Below, piece after piece: positions 7,204 to 14,495 of a stretch of 17,001 nt of DNA (position 1 is its first letter; each line of letters starts with the position of its first letter). This DNA comes from Eubacteriaceae bacterium (GTDB taxonomy: Bacteria > Bacillota > Clostridia > Lachnospirales > Lachnospiraceae). The stretch lies in the NCBI GenBank assembly GCA_902362875.1, contig CABIYF010000037.1:1-17001 (forward strand), in the 5' to 3' direction. The notes beneath the pieces were generated by a model. It was not told the origin of the DNA and made no database searches. It worked only from the letters and a program-made list of their open reading frames with translations. A program made the position numbers and the translations under genes.

Positions 7204-8850
7204 TTATAATAATTTAAATGTGTCTACATCCACCAGACCAAGGTCTGTCAGTCTTAATGATGGGATCACTGGAAGTGCCATAAATGACAGTGTGATAAAC
7301 GGATCTATGTCCTTGGATATTCCCAGTTTCCATGCTTTCTGCAACAGATCGTCGATTCCTTTCTGGATGTCTTTCGCCGGTTTCTGGCTTAAAAGCCCCG
7401 CAACCGTCAGCGGTAATGTACCTAAAACTTTGCCTTCCGATACCAGTGCATATCCACCCTGGATCTCTTCTATCGTCTGTACTGCTTTGATGATATCTTC
7501 ATCGTTATCTCCTGCTGCAATGATATTATGAGAATCATGTGCTACGGATGTTGCGATCGCACCATTGGTGATGCCGTATCCTTTGATCGGTGCAGCTGCT
7601 GCATTGCCCGTTCCACGATGACGTTCAAATACACACAGTTTGGAATATTCGCTGTCTGGTGTGAACCATCCATGATCATTTGGAACTTCCTCATGCAGAA
7701 ATGTTGTAACAATCTGTCCCGGAATCATTCCGATCACTGGGATCTCTCCATCTGCTTTTACCTGAATCTTGTCTTTGGAAACATCTTTTAATACTACCGT
7801 GTGAAGCATAGATTCTTTCACTGGTTTTGCTTCTTTGGAGAAAAATTCTTTGTTCACTGGCTGTCCTTGTTTGTATACAGCAGATACCTTTACATCTTCT
7901 AAGGAATCAAGGATAACAATATCTGCATCCTTTCCTTCTTCTAATACACCGATATCATAAAGACCATACGTCATGGCTGCGTTGTAAGTCGCCATTTTTA
8001 CTGCCTGTACAGGCTGCATTCCAAGTTTGATACTCTTCTTTATATTGTAACTAATATGGCCTTCATTTTCAATAGTATCAAGGTGTTTATCGTCAGTACA
8101 AAACATAAATTTCTCAATATATTCTGGTTCTTTGACAAGTCCTGGAATTATATTTTCAACATTTCTTGCAGCACTGCCTTCCCGGACAAGTATTTTCATC
8201 CCTGCCAGACACTTTTCTTTTGCTTCCTCAAATGATGTACATTCATGTTCTGTCATGACTCCGGCTTCTACATAAGCCTTCAGATCCTCACCGCTGAGTC
8301 CCGGCGCATGTCCATCAATGATCATTCCTTTGCATAATTCAAGCTTCTTCATGATCTGTTCTTCTTTGCTTAAAACCGCCGGATAACACATAACCTCACC
8401 AAGTCCAAGCACCAGTGGATGGTCTTTCCACTGTTTCATATCTTCTGCCGTAAAATCCGCTCCGTTTGTTTCAAATGGAGTTGCCGGAATTGAAGACGGC
8501 ATCATGACATAGATTCCAAGTGGTGCATCACCTGCTGCATCAAGAATATATTCCATCGCTTCATTTCCCTTAACATTGACTAATTCATGGGGATCTGCGA
8601 TCACTGTCGTCGTTCCATGCGGCATAACCGCTTTTGAAAATTCCATTGGAGTTGCCATACTTGATTCAATATGCACATGCGCATCAATAAATCCCGGTGT
8701 AATATATTTTCCTGTACAATCTATTTCGTTTTCACCTGAAAAATGACCGACTCCTGCAATTTTTCCATCTTTTACTGCGATATCAGCCTGATCGATCTTT
8801 TCATTCTTTACATCAATGACATTTCCATTCTTTAAGATAAAATCAAACAT
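7204..8850 (-). CDS. ade: Adenine deaminase
   Basis: The enzyme converts adenine to hypoxanthine and ammonia in purine salvage, in the cytoplasm. The 548-residue protein has the amidohydrolase layout: an N-terminal beta-sandwich part (1-50), PGFIDAHVHIESSM (52-65, metal ligands HVH 58-60), ADPHE (85-89), GLGEVM (149-154), the DGHAPG motif with His181, EHE (201-203), MFCTDDKH (249-256), and a C-terminal domain with GHDSHN-like AHDSHN typical of Ade. This set identifies adenine deaminase rather than a general amidohydrolase; length is slightly below the usual 570-600. The ribosome site AAGGAGG overlaps the stop codon of the upstream gene and lies 7 bases from the ATG, so translation is probably coupled. 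It sits between a C39-like peptidase and a deacetylase in one operon. Confidence 0.93.
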   Translation of the reverse strand: MFDFILKNGNVIDVKNEKIDQADIAVKDGKIAGVGHFSGENEIDCTGKYITPGFIDAHVHIESSMATPMEFSKAVMPHGTTTVIADPHELVNVKGNEAMEYILDAAGDAPLGIYVMMPSSIPATPFETNGADFTAEDMKQWKDHPLVLGLGEVMCYPAVLSKEEQIMKKLELCKGMIIDGHAPGLSGEDLKAYVEAGVMTEHECTSFEEAKEKCLAGMKILVREGSAARNVENIIPGLVKEPEYIEKFMFCTDDKHLDTIENEGHISYNIKKSIKLGMQPVQAVKMATYNAAMTYGLYDIGVLEEGKDADIVILDSLEDVKVSAVYKQGQPVNKEFFSKEAKPVKESMLHTVVLKDVSKDKIQVKADGEIPVIGMIPGQIVTTFLHEEVPNDHGWFTPDSEYSKLCVFERHRGTGNAAAAPIKGYGITNGAIATSVAHDSHNIIAAGDNDEDIIKAVQTIEEIQGGYALVSEGKVLGTLPLTVAGLLSQKPAKDIQKGIDDLLQKAWKLGISKDIDPFITLSFMALPVIPSLRLTDLGLVDVDTFKLL

Positions 8851-8862
8851 TTCCGTTCCTCC

Positions 8863-9474
8863 TTAATCAAATTTTACCATTCCTACATAATATTTTTTAT
8901 CTGCATCAAATAACATATTCCAGTCAATTTCCTCACGTTCTCCACAGTTTGACCAGATCAGAAGTTCTTTTTCCTCATCAAACCCTGTGATCGTTACCCA
9001 GTGCCAGTTGTCTTCCCGAAGTTCATATGCTGGATGTTTTAAAATCAAAAATGCGACTGGATTTCCTTCTTTCAATGCTGGTAAGATAAAATCCAGTGCC
9101 TGTGTTTTATTCTTTGGCAGAAATAGTTGTTCTGATGTGAATTCTATTCCTCTGTCCGCTGCGTATCTTTTAAAGTCTTTTGCGAATCTCCCGATCAGTG
9201 GGTACCCCATAAATCCTGGTTTCATATATTGATACATGCTCTCCATCAGATTCAGATACTGTTCCTGCTCCCTTGGATCTTCCCCGTCTTCCGGCTGGTA
9301 TAAGGATCTTAGTTCATCCCTGCTCATTGCATAGATCGCTGCAATATTACTTCCTGTCACACTTCCGCAGCCTGCCAGCCGCTGGAAATCTCCCGGGAAC
9401 CATTCCTGATCTCCTCCATACCCTATGATCCTGCCGTCTTTTGTGATCTGCGGGCAGTAAAGTTCCTTCCTCAT
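8863..9474 (-). CDS. C39-like (papain-fold) cysteine peptidase family protein
   Basis: The 203-residue protein carries the pattern of C39-like peptidases: a Cys in LAGCGSVTGSNIAAIY (Cys36, with the usual helix after it), a His in NWHWVTITGFD (His158) and a polar residue in WSNCGEREEIDW (Asn176 or Asp184) that could complete the triad. No signal peptide or membrane segment is visible, so it appears cytosolic, unlike C39 domains of bacteriocin exporters. Function is unknown; it could be a peptidase, an amidase-like enzyme or an inactive relative. It is the first gene of the operon, ending 12 bases before ade. A GAAGGGA ribosome site precedes the ATG by 7-8 bases. I could not place its promoter convincingly in the 137-base divergent gap. 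Confidence 0.6.
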   Translation of the reverse strand: MRKELYCPQITKDGRIIGYGGDQEWFPGDFQRLAGCGSVTGSNIAAIYAMSRDELRSLYQPEDGEDPREQEQYLNLMESMYQYMKPGFMGYPLIGRFAKDFKRYAADRGIEFTSEQLFLPKNKTQALDFILPALKEGNPVAFLILKHPAYELREDNWHWVTITGFDEEKELLIWSNCGEREEIDWNMLFDADKKYYVGMVKFD

Positions 9475-9532
9475 AATCTATTCCCTTCTTAATTATATCT
9501 TACTATCACTTTTTCGCTTATTTTTAAATTCA

Positions 9533-9562
9533 TTGAATTTATTCTTTTCTTTATGTTAATAT
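9533..9562 (+). promoter_or_regulatory. Promoter of the TIGR01906 membrane protein gene
   Basis: TTGAAT (9533-9538) and TAATAT (9557-9562) are 18 bases apart, leaving a leader of about 40 bases to the start at 9612. An inverted repeat GTTAAT-N9-ATTAAC (9555-9575) overlaps the -10 and the start of transcription and could be an operator. Confidence 0.5.
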
Positions 9563-9611
9563 TGTTATCATTAACCGATACTATTATTTTACAGAAAGGA
9601 TGACGACACCT

Positions 9612-10235
9612 ATGAAAAATATCATGACTTCCTTATGTCTTGCACTTTTTATCATCAGTGCATCCGTTACGATAACATTAAACTTCCGACCTTTATATTA
9701 TCATGATATTTCCGCTTTGAAAATAGAAGAAACTTCTGGATTTTCCAAAAAAACGATCAAAAAGAACTATGATGAATTGATCGATTATAATCAGTTTTTT
9801 CATTCTGGAAAATTAAAACTTACGATGCCAATGTCAAAGGAAGGACGGATTCATTTTGAAGAAGTAAAACGGATCTTTGATGCAATTGAGATAATCTGCA
9901 TTATCACATTGATCTTGTCCTGCTGCCTTGTTACCGGACAGCTTCGCAAACATGATCTGCGATTTCTAAAACCAGCTTCTATCATTACGATATTACTTCC
10001 ATCGATTGTTGGTGTCCTGACCGCTGTGAACTGGGAGGCTGCATTCATCATGTTTCATAAGATCATGTTTCGCAATGACTACTGGCTCTTTGATGAGGCT
10101 TTGGACCCTGTCATTAAGATTCTGCCAGATGCATTCTTTTTTCACTGTGCAGTTATGATCATTTTACTGATTCTTTTTGGAAGTTTGTTGTGTATATTAT
10201 TTCGTTCTTTTTTTCGCCACAAGTTTATGCTATAA
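9612..10235 (+). CDS. TIGR01906 / DUF1461 family integral membrane protein
   Basis: The 207-residue protein has four predicted membrane segments (about 5-24, 91-109, 120-140, 176-198) and the family hallmark near 148-161, FHKIMFRNDYWLFD, followed by DPVIKILPDAFF. The region between helices 1 and 2 (about 25-90) should be outside the cell. Function of the family is not known. I chose the ATG at 9612 rather than the in-frame ATG at 9600 because the AAAGGA ribosome site (9595-9600) would overlap the earlier start; the spacing of 11 bases to 9612 is slightly long. The downstream phosphodiesterase-like gene follows by 62 bases with no terminator between, so the two may form one transcript. Confidence 0.82.
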   Translation: MKNIMTSLCLALFIISASVTITLNFRPLYYHDISALKIEETSGFSKKTIKKNYDELIDYNQFFHSGKLKLTMPMSKEGRIHFEEVKRIFDAIEIICIITLILSCCLVTGQLRKHDLRFLKPASIITILLPSIVGVLTAVNWEAAFIMFHKIMFRNDYWLFDEALDPVIKILPDAFFFHCAVMIILLILFGSLLCILFRSFFRHKFML

Positions 10236-10297
10236 TTGTTGAGTTATTAATTATTTATGTCAATTATTACATTTTTATTAAGATAGGAGCTTGAATT

Positions 10298-11347
10298 ATG
10301 AAACTTTCACAAATAAAGACAAAGGAGGTCAGAGACAGCGTACGAAAATCGCGTTACAAAAAATTTGTACCTGCTTTTATTGTACTCTTTCTGATCATTG
10401 TGGTTTCTGTGTGCTTTTATTCATATTACGCGTATCAAAAAGAGAAAAAAAATTCTGCAAAAAGGACACAGCAAAAAATTGAAAACGAATATAAGAAAAC
10501 AAAAAAAGAAGTTTCAACTGAAAAAACTTCTTTAAAACCATGGTACACCTATCATGGAATCGCCCATGCTTTAGGCGGTCTTAATGGAAAACATTATTTA
10601 AATTCCATTGATGGTTTTTATTCAAATTATCAAAAAGGATACCGCATTTTTGAAATGGACCTCCAGCTTACATCTGACAACATCCTTGTCGGAAGACATA
10701 CCTGGGGAAATAATCTGTCTGATCCTTTAAGCAAGAATGGTTATCCTGCCAGCTATCGAGAATTTAAGAATACCAAATTATGCGGCCGTTACAAACCAAC
10801 CTCTTTTCTTGACATGCTCAATGCAATGGAACGTTACAAAGATTTTTATCTGATGACTGATTCGAAATCTACAGACACCGTCAACGTCAAAAAAGAATTT
10901 TCTGTCCTTGTCCAGACTGCCAAAAAGGCTGGAAAGACAGAATATCTGGATCGAGTGATCGTACAAGTTTATAACGAAAGTATGTATTATACGATAAAGA
11001 GTATCTATCCATTCAAACACTTTGTGTATACCACATACAAACAGCGTGATGTTGCGTTCTATAAGATGGTAAAATTCTGCAAGAAAAATGGTATTGAGGG
11101 CGTTACAAGCCCCCAGAATGATATCAACGATTATCGTATGGAGATTTTAGCAAAAGAAGGAATTTATGGTTTCACTCATACGGTAAATAACTCTTATTTC
11201 ACAAAAGAATATATGAAATTAGGTGTTTACGGTATCTATTCTGATTTCATGACACCTTCTGAGATCAACAAGAATTATCTGGACGTTTATACTCCAAAGT
11301 TTGCTTCCAGATACATGAAAACTGTTATTCCTGCACTTGCAAAATAG
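10298..11347 (+). CDS. Membrane-anchored glycerophosphodiester phosphodiesterase-like protein
   Basis: The 349-residue protein has a basic N-terminus, one membrane helix (about 23-46), a Lys/Glu-rich linker (48-80) and an outward-facing TIM-barrel domain of the GDPD/PI-PLC superfamily. Visible active-site elements are HGIAHALGG (86-94, first His90), FEMDLQLTSD (118-127, Glu119 and Asp121 as metal ligands), GRH (132-134, second His134), TDSK (187-190, in place of the usual E-x-K), and VYGIYSDF (310-317, the family end motif). The Arg that normally follows the first His (HR) is replaced by Ala, so activity or substrate may differ. Likely substrates are glycerophosphodiesters or teichoic acid-like polymers, but this is inference. 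AGGAG sits 9 bases before the ATG. Confidence 0.75.
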   Translation: MKLSQIKTKEVRDSVRKSRYKKFVPAFIVLFLIIVVSVCFYSYYAYQKEKKNSAKRTQQKIENEYKKTKKEVSTEKTSLKPWYTYHGIAHALGGLNGKHYLNSIDGFYSNYQKGYRIFEMDLQLTSDNILVGRHTWGNNLSDPLSKNGYPASYREFKNTKLCGRYKPTSFLDMLNAMERYKDFYLMTDSKSTDTVNVKKEFSVLVQTAKKAGKTEYLDRVIVQVYNESMYYTIKSIYPFKHFVYTTYKQRDVAFYKMVKFCKKNGIEGVTSPQNDINDYRMEILAKEGIYGFTHTVNNSYFTKEYMKLGVYGIYSDFMTPSEINKNYLDVYTPKFASRYMKTVIPALAK

Positions 11348-11378
11348 GATGGAACATAAAGATTAAAATATTAATTTT

Positions 11379-11410
11379 AAAAACCCCGGAGAATTGTCTC
11401 TGGGGTTTTT
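11379..11410. terminator. Terminator between two converging genes, able to work both ways
   Basis: AAAAACCCCGGAGA pairs with TCTCTGGGGTTTTT over 14 positions (one G-U) around loop ATTG, with five T at the plus-strand end and T residues at the minus-strand end. It follows the phosphodiesterase-like gene by 31 bases and the pyruvate kinase gene, on the other strand, by the same distance. Confidence 0.92.
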
Positions 11411-11441
11411 ACTGTCTTTTTTGTTATATACTCTTTGGTTT

Positions 11442-12419
11442 TTATATATTCTTTGATTCTTTTGCCGTATCCACAAGCATTTTCATTGCTTCTACAGGGT
11501 ATTTGCCGTGTGCAGTTTCTCCAGTCAGCATCAATGCCTTGGCTCCCTGTGTGACTGCATGATAGATATCATTCACTTCTGCTCTTGTCGGATATGGATT
11601 CCTTATCATGGAATCTAACATCTGGGTTACAACCATAAAGTCTTTCTTATGTTCCCTGCAGACTTGTGCAATATGTGCCTGAACTCTTGGAAGTTTGGAT
11701 AACGGCATTGCATTTCCAAGATCTCCTCTTGCGATCACGATATAGTCACAGTATGGAATCAGTTCTTCCAAATGCTCAACGCCTGTCATATTCTCTATCT
11801 TCGCAAAGATTCTGATATCTTCACAGTTATTTTCTTTCAATGCTTCTCTTAATATAATAAGATCGGCTTTATTCCTTACAAACGGAAGCATAACATCGGT
11901 TACTTTATACTGCTTCGCCACAGCGAGATTCTTTAAATCTGCTTCTGTCAATGTTGGATTATTGATACTGCATCCTGGCAGGGCAATGCTTTTGTGTGCG
12001 GTCAATACGCCTCCGCAAATGATTCTGCATCTCCATGAGAATTCTGATATTTTCTGTTCCGCTATAAGCTTGATCTTACCATCATCAAGTAAAATCTCCT
12101 GATTCTTTTTGATATATGGAAAGATCTCCTTTGGTGCCGGAATTCCTGCATATCCAAGAATCACATGGGCGCCACCTGAAAGTCCCATGCTTCCTTCCAG
12201 ATCTCCTATTCTTAGTTCCGGGCCGATCAGATCGATCATAAGCTTCTTTTTGTTACCTGTCTGTCTGGCTGCATCAAAGTAATAATGAATCCATGACTGG
12301 CTTGCTTCTAGTGAACTATGTGATAAGTTTAACCGGATTCCTGTCATTCCGGCATCAAACATCTTCTTTAATATTATTGGTTCGCAACATGTTGGACCCA
12401 GGGTTCCGTAAAATTCCAT
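11442..12419 (-). CDS. Short pyruvate kinase-like protein lacking the C-terminal domain
   Basis: Pyruvate kinase transfers phosphate from phosphoenolpyruvate to ADP. This 325-residue form has the A and B domains only; usual enzymes are 470-590 residues with a C-terminal allosteric domain. Visible catalytic elements are RLNLSH (29-34), DLIGPELR (63-70), AKIEN with Lys207 and Glu209, ARGDLG with Asp233, TQMLDSM with Thr265, and PTRAEVNDIYHAV and LTGETAHGKYP near the end. Differences: the N-terminal R-K-T-K segment is missing, and the DTKGPE motif is DLIGPE, changing the Thr that helps bind K+ and a nearby Lys. The stop is directly followed by a good terminator, so the short form seems to be the real gene, not a recent truncation. 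It may be a second, unregulated enzyme or one with another substrate. An AAAGGAAG ribosome site lies about 10 bases before the ATG. Confidence 0.82.
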   Translation of the reverse strand: MEFYGTLGPTCCEPIILKKMFDAGMTGIRLNLSHSSLEASQSWIHYYFDAARQTGNKKKLMIDLIGPELRIGDLEGSMGLSGGAHVILGYAGIPAPKEIFPYIKKNQEILLDDGKIKLIAEQKISEFSWRCRIICGGVLTAHKSIALPGCSINNPTLTEADLKNLAVAKQYKVTDVMLPFVRNKADLIILREALKENNCEDIRIFAKIENMTGVEHLEELIPYCDYIVIARGDLGNAMPLSKLPRVQAHIAQVCREHKKDFMVVTQMLDSMIRNPYPTRAEVNDIYHAVTQGAKALMLTGETAHGKYPVEAMKMLVDTAKESKNI

Positions 12420-12442
12420 TGTGCATCACTTCCTTTGTGGTT

Positions 12443-12471
12443 ATTTTAACATTTTAAGAAGCGGTTTCCAA
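12443..12471 (-). promoter_or_regulatory. Promoter of the short pyruvate kinase gene
   Basis: On the minus strand, TTGGAA (12466-12471) and TAAAAT (12443-12448) are 17 bases apart, a near-ideal sigma-A arrangement. The predicted transcript starts near 12436, giving a very short leader that begins about at the ribosome site. Confidence 0.5.
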
Positions 12472-12489
12472 TGGATTTGATATAATTAT

Positions 12490-12606
12490 TTATTTGGAAT
12501 TTGAATAAATATCATCATTTACTACATGGATATATGTTTTTCGTCCTTTTCTTTCCAGTTGTGTATAGAAATATTTCTCATCACTTTTTGTTAATTTGAT
12601 TATCCT
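12490..12606 (-). pseudogene. Possible remnant of a coding region (38 open codons)
   Basis: The minus-strand frame is open between a TAG (12607-12609) and a TAA (12490-12492), and reads like a protein C-terminus (for example KSDEKYFYTQLERKGRKTYI). There is no start codon or ribosome site, and a second frame just upstream (KISEESNFLLED) could be its earlier part after a frameshift. It may be chance; I cannot name a family. Confidence 0.2.
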
Positions 12607-12716
12607 CTAAAAGAAAATTAGATTCTTCGGATATTTTAAAAATCATGAATATTGTTTTTCCAAACTACATATGATATAGTGCCTATAGGCAAAAGTGATG
12701 TTAGTACCATGTTGGT

Positions 12717-12758
12717 ACAAAAACACCCCTCAGTAGGGCAATACTGAGGGGCTTGTTT
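12717..12758 (-). terminator. Terminator of the amidase operon
   Basis: On the minus strand, CCCCTCAGTA pairs with TACTGAGGGG (10 bp perfect) around loop TTGCCC. The stem is extended by AAACA with TGTTT, past a two-base bulge, and is followed by a T-rich tail. It lies about 57 bases after the amidase stop. Confidence 0.8.
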
Positions 12759-12815
12759 ATAATGTTCAAGCTCCTCGACTCAGTTGATCGCTATTTCACA
12801 TGTCTATGAAGCCAT

Positions 12816-14456
12816 TTATTCTTCATCTAAAAATTCAAATTTTGTATTTTCCGAATATACAAACCATCCTTCTTTTTCCCCACATTGAATCTTAAATGCA
12901 TGTTTCAGATGTTCTTTATTTTTATCATACAAATAAATTTTCTTTACTAATATTTTCTGCCCTGCTTTTACTTCAAAACCATCTTGTTTCTTTATATTTT
13001 TTAAACTTTTACTAGTTTTAAAATCTGATGCTGCTTTACATTTTCTTGGATTAATTACATCAAAATATCTTGATGCTAATTTTAGTTTTCCTTCTTTTAT
13101 ACGATATTTTATACGTGCTTTAAACGTTGTATAAAGTTCCCCCATATCATATGGCTTTATTTGTTCTGTAATAGTAGAAAGAATACCATTTTCATATTTT
13201 TCAATATCCTGCTCAGCAAAAGAATATTTACCAAAATCTTCCGAACTTATTACTTCTCTAAATTTTTGTCCATCATATTGATATGCACAAAGACTGTTAC
13301 CTCCAAATTGCCCTATTAATTGTACCAAGTAAACTTCTTGATCCTTTGTTCGCAAATAGTAAAGATCTCCACCTCTTGCACAAAATATTTTTTGTAATTT
13401 TTGATAATTCAGATAAATCGTATAATTCTCTTCATCAGTTTTTTCATATCGAAAAGAATCCTTTGTCCCATCTTCTGTAAAATCATACTTTTTATATTCT
13501 TTATTGTATGGAATTTCTTCTATTACCCCTTTTTTATATATTTGTTTCTTCAGCTTTTTCTGTGTTTTCTTATCACATTCATATAATGTAAATGTCATAC
13601 TGGAATATTCGTTATTTTTCCCTTTTGAATCTTTAACTAAAGTAACTTTTTGCTTTACTTTCTCCTTCTGTTTCACATTTCCAAAACAATAGTCTGTAAT
13701 TGCCTTTGCATCTGCTTCTGCAAGTTTTTTAATCCTGTTATCATCTGCCAAGAACTTCTTTACATCGTCATTATTATCAATAAATGAATGTTCTACAATT
13801 ACTCCTGGTATTTCTTCATATACACTGTCTTGTATTTCCTTATAATAATCTTTTAATTCTCCCTCTGAATTTGTTTCTTCTTCCTTAGAAGTTCTCATTA
13901 ATAACCCTTGATTCGTTACCCCTGCTTTTTCAAGATATTTCAGAAAATAACTTCCTAAAAGCTGTGCTTGCGCAGAAGTTGTTATATTATTATTTCCACT
14001 TGGTACAATGACTGTACACCCATGATCATAATCTACAATTTTTCTCTTTGCATTGTTATGAAAACTAATGAATAAATTAGCTTTATCTTCACTTGCTTTT
14101 GACACTCGACTGAACGCCTCTATTTTTGTATCATTGCTGCGTGTCATACGAACTTTAATATTCGGATTCTTTAAAAGTTCTTTTTTCACATATTGGGCAA
14201 TTTTTAAATTCACATCTTTCTCTTTTAATTTTTCCTTTGTTGTTGCTTCTGCCCCAATATCATCTCCTCCATGCCCTGGATCTAATTCTATGATCCAGGT
14301 TGATTTCTTTATTTTTTTTGTTTCGTTATTTTGATTAGCTGTTGTTGTAGCTTCTTTTTTCTCAGTTGTTGTTTGAGTCTTCTTTTTTCCACAACCAGCT
14401 ATTCCTGTACATAATGTCATCAACAATACTAATCCTATTTTTACACTTTTTTTCAT
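12816..14456 (-). CDS. Lipoprotein N-acetylmuramoyl-L-alanine amidase (Amidase_3) with long unassigned C-terminal half
   Basis: The 546-residue protein starts with a lipoprotein signal peptide: MKKSVK, a hydrophobic stretch and the lipobox IAGC, with Cys22 as the lipidated residue. A low-complexity Lys/Thr/Asn linker follows (23-52). Residues 53-258 are a zinc amidase of the Amidase_3 type that cuts the bond between muramic acid and the L-Ala of the peptide stem: ELDPGHGG (57-64, His62), Glu79 in KEKD, SFHNNA (131-136, His133) and VEHSFIDN (221-228, catalytic Glu222). All zinc and catalytic residues are present. The last 290 residues match no family I recognise; the end (ILVKKIYLYD to the C-terminus) may be a small beta-rich, SH3-like domain. 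It follows the unknown gene by 39 bases in one operon. The DNA is clearly more AT-rich than the genes to the left, suggesting transfer. A GGTGAG ribosome site precedes the start. Confidence 0.85.
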   Translation of the reverse strand: MKKSVKIGLVLLMTLCTGIAGCGKKKTQTTTEKKEATTTANQNNETKKIKKSTWIIELDPGHGGDDIGAEATTKEKLKEKDVNLKIAQYVKKELLKNPNIKVRMTRSNDTKIEAFSRVSKASEDKANLFISFHNNAKRKIVDYDHGCTVIVPSGNNNITTSAQAQLLGSYFLKYLEKAGVTNQGLLMRTSKEEETNSEGELKDYYKEIQDSVYEEIPGVIVEHSFIDNNDDVKKFLADDNRIKKLAEADAKAITDYCFGNVKQKEKVKQKVTLVKDSKGKNNEYSSMTFTLYECDKKTQKKLKKQIYKKGVIEEIPYNKEYKKYDFTEDGTKDSFRYEKTDEENYTIYLNYQKLQKIFCARGGDLYYLRTKDQEVYLVQLIGQFGGNSLCAYQYDGQKFREVISSEDFGKYSFAEQDIEKYENGILSTITEQIKPYDMGELYTTFKARIKYRIKEGKLKLASRYFDVINPRKCKAASDFKTSKSLKNIKKQDGFEVKAGQKILVKKIYLYDKNKEHLKHAFKIQCGEKEGWFVYSENTKFEFLDEE

Positions 14457-14495
14457 TTATTTTTTCTCACCATTTTATAAAATCCCCAACTCCAC

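Larger units (their letters stand above)
12420..12815. other. 396-base gap between the pyruvate kinase-like gene and the amidase gene
   Basis: It holds the pyruvate kinase promoter (12443-12471), a 38-codon open remnant on the minus strand (12490-12606), a small hairpin GTACCA-TGT-TGGTAC (12704-12718) and the terminator of the amidase operon (12717-12758). The stretch 12760-12815 shows nothing I can name. No complete gene is visible. Confidence 0.7.

Noticed and set aside
8863..9474. Bacteriocin-processing C39 peptidase
   Set aside because: It is not fused to an ABC transporter, has no membrane segments, and no double-glycine leader peptide gene is seen nearby.
9492..9497. A perfect TATAAT on the minus strand as -10 of the C39-ade-deacetylase operon
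   Set aside because: The transcript would start within the ribosome site, about 10 bases before the ATG, and no -35 is seen 16-18 bases upstream.
9600..9611. ATG at 9600 as start of the TIGR01906 gene
   Set aside because: The only ribosome site, AAAGGA, ends at 9600 and would overlap this codon; the ATG at 9612 fits better.
12652..12751. A plus-strand small RNA with promoter TTGTTT-N17-TATAGT ending in the CCCCTCAGTA hairpin
   Set aside because: The plus-strand tail after the hairpin (CTTGTTTAT) is a poor U tract, and the hairpin is better explained as the minus-strand terminator of the amidase operon. The hexamers may be chance in AT-rich DNA.
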